Positions 6,529-9,209 of a DNA stretch of 9,209 bases are shown piece after piece; position 1 is the first letter of the stretch; every line of letters begins with the position of its first letter. This DNA comes from JAVBNC01 sp031551765 (GTDB lineage Bacteria > Desulfobacterota > Desulfovibrionia > Desulfovibrionales > Desulfovibrionaceae), in assembly GCA_031551765.1 (NCBI GenBank), contig JAVBNC010000122.1, forward strand, positions 1-9,209, in the 5' to 3' direction. The notes under the pieces were generated by a model. That model was not told the origin of the DNA. It was given only the letters and a program-made list of their open reading frames with translations, and did not search any database. Both the position numbers and the translations under genes were made by a program.

Positions 6529-7281
6529 TCAGGCATAGGCCTCGATATGTCCGTCTCCGCTCAGAACCGGCAGGCAGTGAGTCTTGCCGGACAGAGCCGT
6601 TTTGTTCTTGGGCAGCAGGTTGCGATAGTGTTCCGCCAGCGGCATGTCCACCTGCTGGCCGAACTGGCCCAGCTCATGGATAAGCGCCAGCCTGCGGATG
6701 CACTTGACGCTGCCGTGCCCGGCGCCTCGTTCCAGGCAGCGGACCATGGCCTTCACGTCCTGGTCCACAGTGTACGCCAGGGCGCCCAGGTGGTAGCCCG
6801 CGTCGCCGTAGCCGCGGTCCAGAGCCTTGCCCAGCCACTCCCGGCCCTCTTCCAGTTCGTCGCGATTCACGCAGTCCAGCCCCAACTTGGTCATGGCCAG
6901 CAGCGAACCGCCACGAGCCGCACTGCGCAGCAGCTTTTCCGCCCGCGCACGGTCCTTGGGCACGCCCAGACCCTGGGAGCAGGCCTCGTGCAAACAATAC
7001 AATGCGTCCGGGGAGCCCATTTTCGCCGCCTGCACGAAATATTGGATCATACGGCTTAAGTCATCCGCCCGGCGGCTGCTCATCCTGGCTTTGCTCCGCG
7101 CCAGCCAGACCAGGTTCAGGGCCGCCTTGGCGCTGCCCTGGCCTGGCGCCTTGAGGTACAGTTCTCTGGCGGCGGCGGGGTTATAGGGTGTGTCTTTTCT
7201 GCCCAGGTGGTAGTTCAGCCCTTGCCGGAACAGAACTTCCGCCTTCGATCCTCCTAGTGGTACCGTGCTCTCGGATGTCAT
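6529..7281 (-). CDS. Sel1-like (TPR-type) repeat protein, 250 residues
   Basis: The product is built of helical Sel1-like repeats of about 33-38 residues, best seen at about 13-50, 90-127 (with GLGVPKDRARAEKLLRSAARGG), 128-162 and 163-193. The pattern is A-x(2-3)-LG ... A-x(2)-WL-x-KA-x(2)-GxxxA. Such repeats make superhelical scaffolds for protein-protein contacts; the partner here is unknown. There is no signal peptide or lipobox, so it is probably cytoplasmic. The C-terminal tail (about 220-250) lacks repeats. ATG 7281 has GGAGG (7290-7286) four bases upstream, a rather short spacing. A perfect hairpin lies just before that site and could influence translation. The gene is convergent with glgP, and the neighbours give no hint of function. 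Confidence 0.85.
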   Translation of the reverse strand: MTSESTVPLGGSKAEVLFRQGLNYHLGRKDTPYNPAAARELYLKAPGQGSAKAALNLVWLARSKARMSSRRADDLSRMIQYFVQAAKMGSPDALYCLHEACSQGLGVPKDRARAEKLLRSAARGGSLLAMTKLGLDCVNRDELEEGREWLGKALDRGYGDAGYHLGALAYTVDQDVKAMVRCLERGAGHGSVKCIRRLALIHELGQFGQQVDMPLAEHYRNLLPKNKTALSGKTHCLPVLSGDGHIEAYA

Positions 7282-7297
7282 ACCGCCTCCATCCGGA

Positions 7298-7324
7298 TTT
7301 CAGACGGAGCCTTGCCGTCTGAAA
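7298..7324. repeat. Inverted repeat resembling the neisserial DNA uptake sequence
   Basis: The arm tttcagacgg (7298-7307) pairs perfectly with ccgtctgaaa (7315-7324) around a seven-base loop. Positions 7314-7323 read GCCGTCTGAA, identical to the 10-base DNA uptake sequence of Neisseria, and the opposite arm matches nine of ten bases. In the minus orientation the hairpin lies in the leader of the Sel1-repeat gene, seven bases upstream of its GGAGG. No T-run follows on either strand. The match may be chance; the hairpin itself is certain. Confidence 0.65.
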
Positions 7325-7837
7325 CGGAATGAATTGGGGATACGGACGCCTCCCGTACACGACGGCGCGTGCTTTATGACAAAAGCAACCGCCACCGCCG
7401 CCGCGTGGATACCCGAGCGAACTGAAAAGGCGCCACCATGCCGACGACGTATCCCGGCGGCGGATGCCTCTTTCCGCCGCCACGCCACCCGCTGCTCGCA
7501 CCTGCCGGGTAATCGATCCGTATCCTCTGTCTGCTTCCTTGCGCCGTCGCAGGCACTCCGGCCTGCCGCCGGAAATTCCGGCTCTGCCCATGCACGCTCA
7601 TGCAACCGGCTGTACCGGTTACAAGTCGCGGTCCTGAGTTTCGACACAAAACTATTTATTTTTATATATATGGTCAATGATATTTGGTTCGCTAAAAATT
7701 TTTCTAACTCCCCATCTCTCTCACGTACTGCGACAGGCAATTTAAAAATTGTATCCCCCACCTCCGTCGCATGCCAAATAAAAACTACTTTTTTCTCGCG
7801 GTGTTAGTATAACGCGTACGTGTCACACATTTTTTTC
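7325..7837. other. Gene-free stretch, GC-rich then strongly AT-rich
   Basis: No credible gene is visible. Open frames exist on both strands (for example 7265-7807 plus, 7300-7761 minus), but they lack ribosome-binding sites, show arginine- and proline-rich low-quality translations and no family motifs. From about 7325 to 7630 the composition resembles the rest of the window, with small palindromes at 7568-7582 (gccggaaattccggc) and 7601-7623. From about 7630 to 7837 it becomes strongly AT-rich, with aaaaattttt (7694-7703) and caatttaaaaattg (7738-7751). The AT-rich part leads into the acrA promoter and is probably regulatory or acquired DNA. Confidence 0.6.
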
Positions 7838-7866
7838 TTGACATGAATGAACGTTCATTCTAAAAA
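7838..7866 (+). promoter_or_regulatory. acrA promoter with embedded TetR-type operator
   Basis: A perfect -35 box TTGACA (7838-7843) is followed by a 17-base spacer and TAAAAA (7861-7866, four of six -10 bases). Positions 7845-7860 of the spacer are a perfect 16-bp palindrome, gaatgaacgttcattc, of the kind bound by TetR/AcrR-family repressors. A repressor bound there would block RNA polymerase directly. Transcription would start near 7873, about 40 bases before the acrA ATG. The repressor gene is not in this window. Confidence 0.78.
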
Positions 7867-7912
7867 TGCCCTCAAGCTACATGAGCATACGCTTTCAGTA
7901 AAGGAGACTCTC

Positions 7913-9094
7913 ATGCGCGGCAGTATTTTCAGCAGTATTCTTCGCGCCGTGCTCGCCATGGCGGCCATTCCGCTGCTGCTTTCCGGCTGCGGCGGAAACA
8001 GCGGGCAGCCCGTGCAACACGGCGCGCCGGAAGTGGGCGTGATCGTCCTGAAAACCGCTCCAGTCACGCTGACCACCGAGCTCAGCGGCCGCACGGCCCC
8101 CCTGCTTATCGCCGAAGTCCGGCCCCAGGTGGACGGCATCGTCCTGAAGCGCCTGTTCACGGAAGGCAGCGACGTAAAAGCGGACAGCCCGCTGTACCAG
8201 ATAGACCCCGATATCTACCAGGCCAGGGTCAACAGCGCCAAGGCCGCCCTGGAAAAGGCCCGCGCCAACGTGGAGACGGCCAAGCCCAGAATGGCCCGCT
8301 ACAAGCACATGGTGGCCACCAGAGCCGCCGGCCAGCAGGACTACGACGACGCCGTGGCCGCCTACAAGCAAGCGGAAGCGGACGTTTCCATAGCCATTGC
8401 CGAACTGGACAACACGCGCATCCAATTGCAGCGCACCAAGGTGCTGGCGCCCATCAGCGGCCGCATAGGCACCTCCAGCGTCACCCAGGGCGCCCTGGTC
8501 ACCGCGGGACAGGCCCGGCCCCTGGCCGTCATCCAGCAGCTGGACCCCATCTACGTGGACGTCACCCGTTCCAGCGCGGAAATGCTGCGCCTGAAGCGTG
8601 AGCTGGCCGAAAGCGGCCTGCGCAAGGCCGGCGAACGCCAGGCCAAGGTGCGCCTGCTCATGGAAGACGGCAGCGTCTACGAGCATGAAGGCGTGCTCCA
8701 GTTTTCCGACGTCACCGTCAATCCCAGCACCGGGTCCATCACCCTGCGGGCCATTTTCCCCAACCCGGCCCACGATCTGTTGCCCGGCATGTACGTGCGC
8801 ACCGTGCTGGAAACCGCCCGCCACGAAAACGCCCTGCTCGTGCCCCAGGAAGGCCTGAACCACGACAGCAGCGGCACGGCTTACGTGCTGGTGGTCAAAA
8901 GCGACAACAGCGTGGAACAGCGCCGCGTCGCCACCCTGCGCGCCGTAGGCCACGACTGGGTCATCAGTTCCGGCATCGAGCCCGGAGAACGCGTCATCAT
9001 CGAAGGCGCCCAGCGCGTCCGCTTCATACCCGGCGCGCCCGCCCCTAAAGTCACGCCCAAAGTGGTTGAAGCCAAGCCGGGTGCGGCTTCATAG
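7913..9094 (+). CDS. acrA: AcrA/MexA-type periplasmic adaptor lipoprotein of an RND efflux pump
   Basis: The 393-residue protein is a membrane-fusion adaptor that links an inner-membrane RND transporter to an outer-membrane channel for multidrug efflux. It has a lipoprotein signal peptide with lipobox LLSGC (Cys26). A split lipoyl domain follows (EVRPQVDGIVLKR at 68-80; LAPISGRIG at 178-186) around a coiled-coil hairpin (about 100-172). The beta-barrel and membrane-proximal domains include QQLDPIYVDVT, FSDVTVNPSTGSITLRAIFPNP and LLPGMYVR, all very close to Escherichia coli AcrA as I recall it. ATG 7913 has AAGGAGA (7900-7906) six bases upstream; an ATG at 7847 lies inside the operator and is not the start. 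The promoter with its TetR-type operator implies repression relieved by a ligand. No transporter gene begins in the 115 bases after the stop. Confidence 0.94.
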   Translation: MRGSIFSSILRAVLAMAAIPLLLSGCGGNSGQPVQHGAPEVGVIVLKTAPVTLTTELSGRTAPLLIAEVRPQVDGIVLKRLFTEGSDVKADSPLYQIDPDIYQARVNSAKAALEKARANVETAKPRMARYKHMVATRAAGQQDYDDAVAAYKQAEADVSIAIAELDNTRIQLQRTKVLAPISGRIGTSSVTQGALVTAGQARPLAVIQQLDPIYVDVTRSSAEMLRLKRELAESGLRKAGERQAKVRLLMEDGSVYEHEGVLQFSDVTVNPSTGSITLRAIFPNPAHDLLPGMYVRTVLETARHENALLVPQEGLNHDSSGTAYVLVVKSDNSVEQRRVATLRAVGHDWVISSGIEPGERVIIEGAQRVRFIPGAPAPKVTPKVVEAKPGAAS

Positions 9095-9135
9095 GAAGAG
9101 AAAGGCAATTTTGTCGAAGCCAATTAAGAATGAGA

Positions 9136-9180
9136 GCAGGGCTCTGCCCTGCACCCGCCAAGGGCTGGCGCCCCTGGACC
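9136..9180. repeat. GC-rich double-hairpin intergenic repeat after acrA
   Basis: A perfect hairpin gcagggc-tct-gccctgc (9136-9152) is followed by a second near-perfect one, ccaagggc (9158-9165) with gcccctgg (9170-9177), one mismatch. The 'ggctctgccc ... ccctggaccc' style resembles dispersed intergenic repeats I associate with Desulfovibrio-like and other GC-rich genomes; this is from memory. There is no T-run, so it may attenuate rather than end the acrA transcript. It starts 41 bases after the acrA stop. Confidence 0.6.
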
Positions 9181-9209
9181 CCGTTCAGGGTGACTAAGAA
9201 AATGGTGCG

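Noticed and set aside
7300..7761. 153-codon minus-strand frame starting at a GTG, considered as a lost TetR repressor.
   Set aside because: It shows no helix-turn-helix pattern, no start signal and arginine-rich filler sequence. A degraded relic cannot be excluded, but nothing supports it.
7265..7807. 180-codon plus-strand frame in the gene-free tract.
   Set aside because: No ribosome-binding site, low-complexity translation, and it spans the abrupt change from GC-rich to AT-rich DNA.
9130..9209. Open frame starting at the ATG at 9130 and running off the window.
   Set aside because: It lies across the hairpin repeat, has no good ribosome-binding site and does not resemble the start of an RND transporter.

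Overview
The window looks like chromosomal DNA from a GC-rich Gram-negative bacterium. The best guess is a sulfate-reducer relative of the Desulfovibrionaceae. This rests on the style of the genes (a DUF3417-type alpha-glucan phosphorylase, an ArgD/dUTPase neighbourhood, a PAS-GGDEF protein) and on the hairpin-rich intergenic repeats. No rRNA or other marker gene is present, so the assignment is an inference. Most genes are ordinary core functions; the more unusual content lies between the genes.

Layout. Positions 1-157 hold no assignable gene but contain a very strong perfect inverted repeat (90-137). A 109-residue protein of unknown function (158-487, minus) follows, with its own likely promoter just beyond the terminator of argD. 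argD, acetylornithine aminotransferase (607-1812, minus), is divergent from a PAS-GGDEF diguanylate cyclase (1995-2912, plus) across a 182-bp gap. In that gap I see only a short gtatatatac palindrome and no convincing -35/-10 pair. A bidirectional terminator (2963-3026) and a structured repeat of about 127 bp (3062-3188) separate the cyclase from dut, dUTPase (3186-3677, minus). The stop codon of dut lies inside the end of that repeat. A divergent promoter region (3678-3836) serves dut and a large alpha-glucan phosphorylase gene (3837-6401, plus). A convergent terminator (6425-6460) separates it from a Sel1-repeat protein (6529-7281, minus).

The stretch 7282-7912 has no credible gene. It begins with a hairpin whose arms resemble the neisserial DNA uptake sequence, turns strongly AT-rich from about 7630, and ends in a promoter whose 17-bp spacer is occupied by a perfect 16-bp palindrome of TetR-operator type. 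That promoter drives an AcrA-type lipoprotein of an RND multidrug efflux pump (7913-9094, plus). Neither a TetR gene nor the start of an acrB gene is visible next to it. A GC-rich double-hairpin repeat (9136-9180) follows instead.

Functional picture. Housekeeping genes (arginine synthesis, dUTP sanitation, storage-glucan breakdown) are interleaved with a c-di-GMP signalling gene and a regulated efflux gene. Apart from local divergent and convergent arrangements, no multi-gene operon is evident. I did not find a clear new multi-gene system. The best leads are the repeat that ends dut, the acrA operator without a visible repressor, the cysteine-rich PAS domain and the uptake-sequence-like hairpin.
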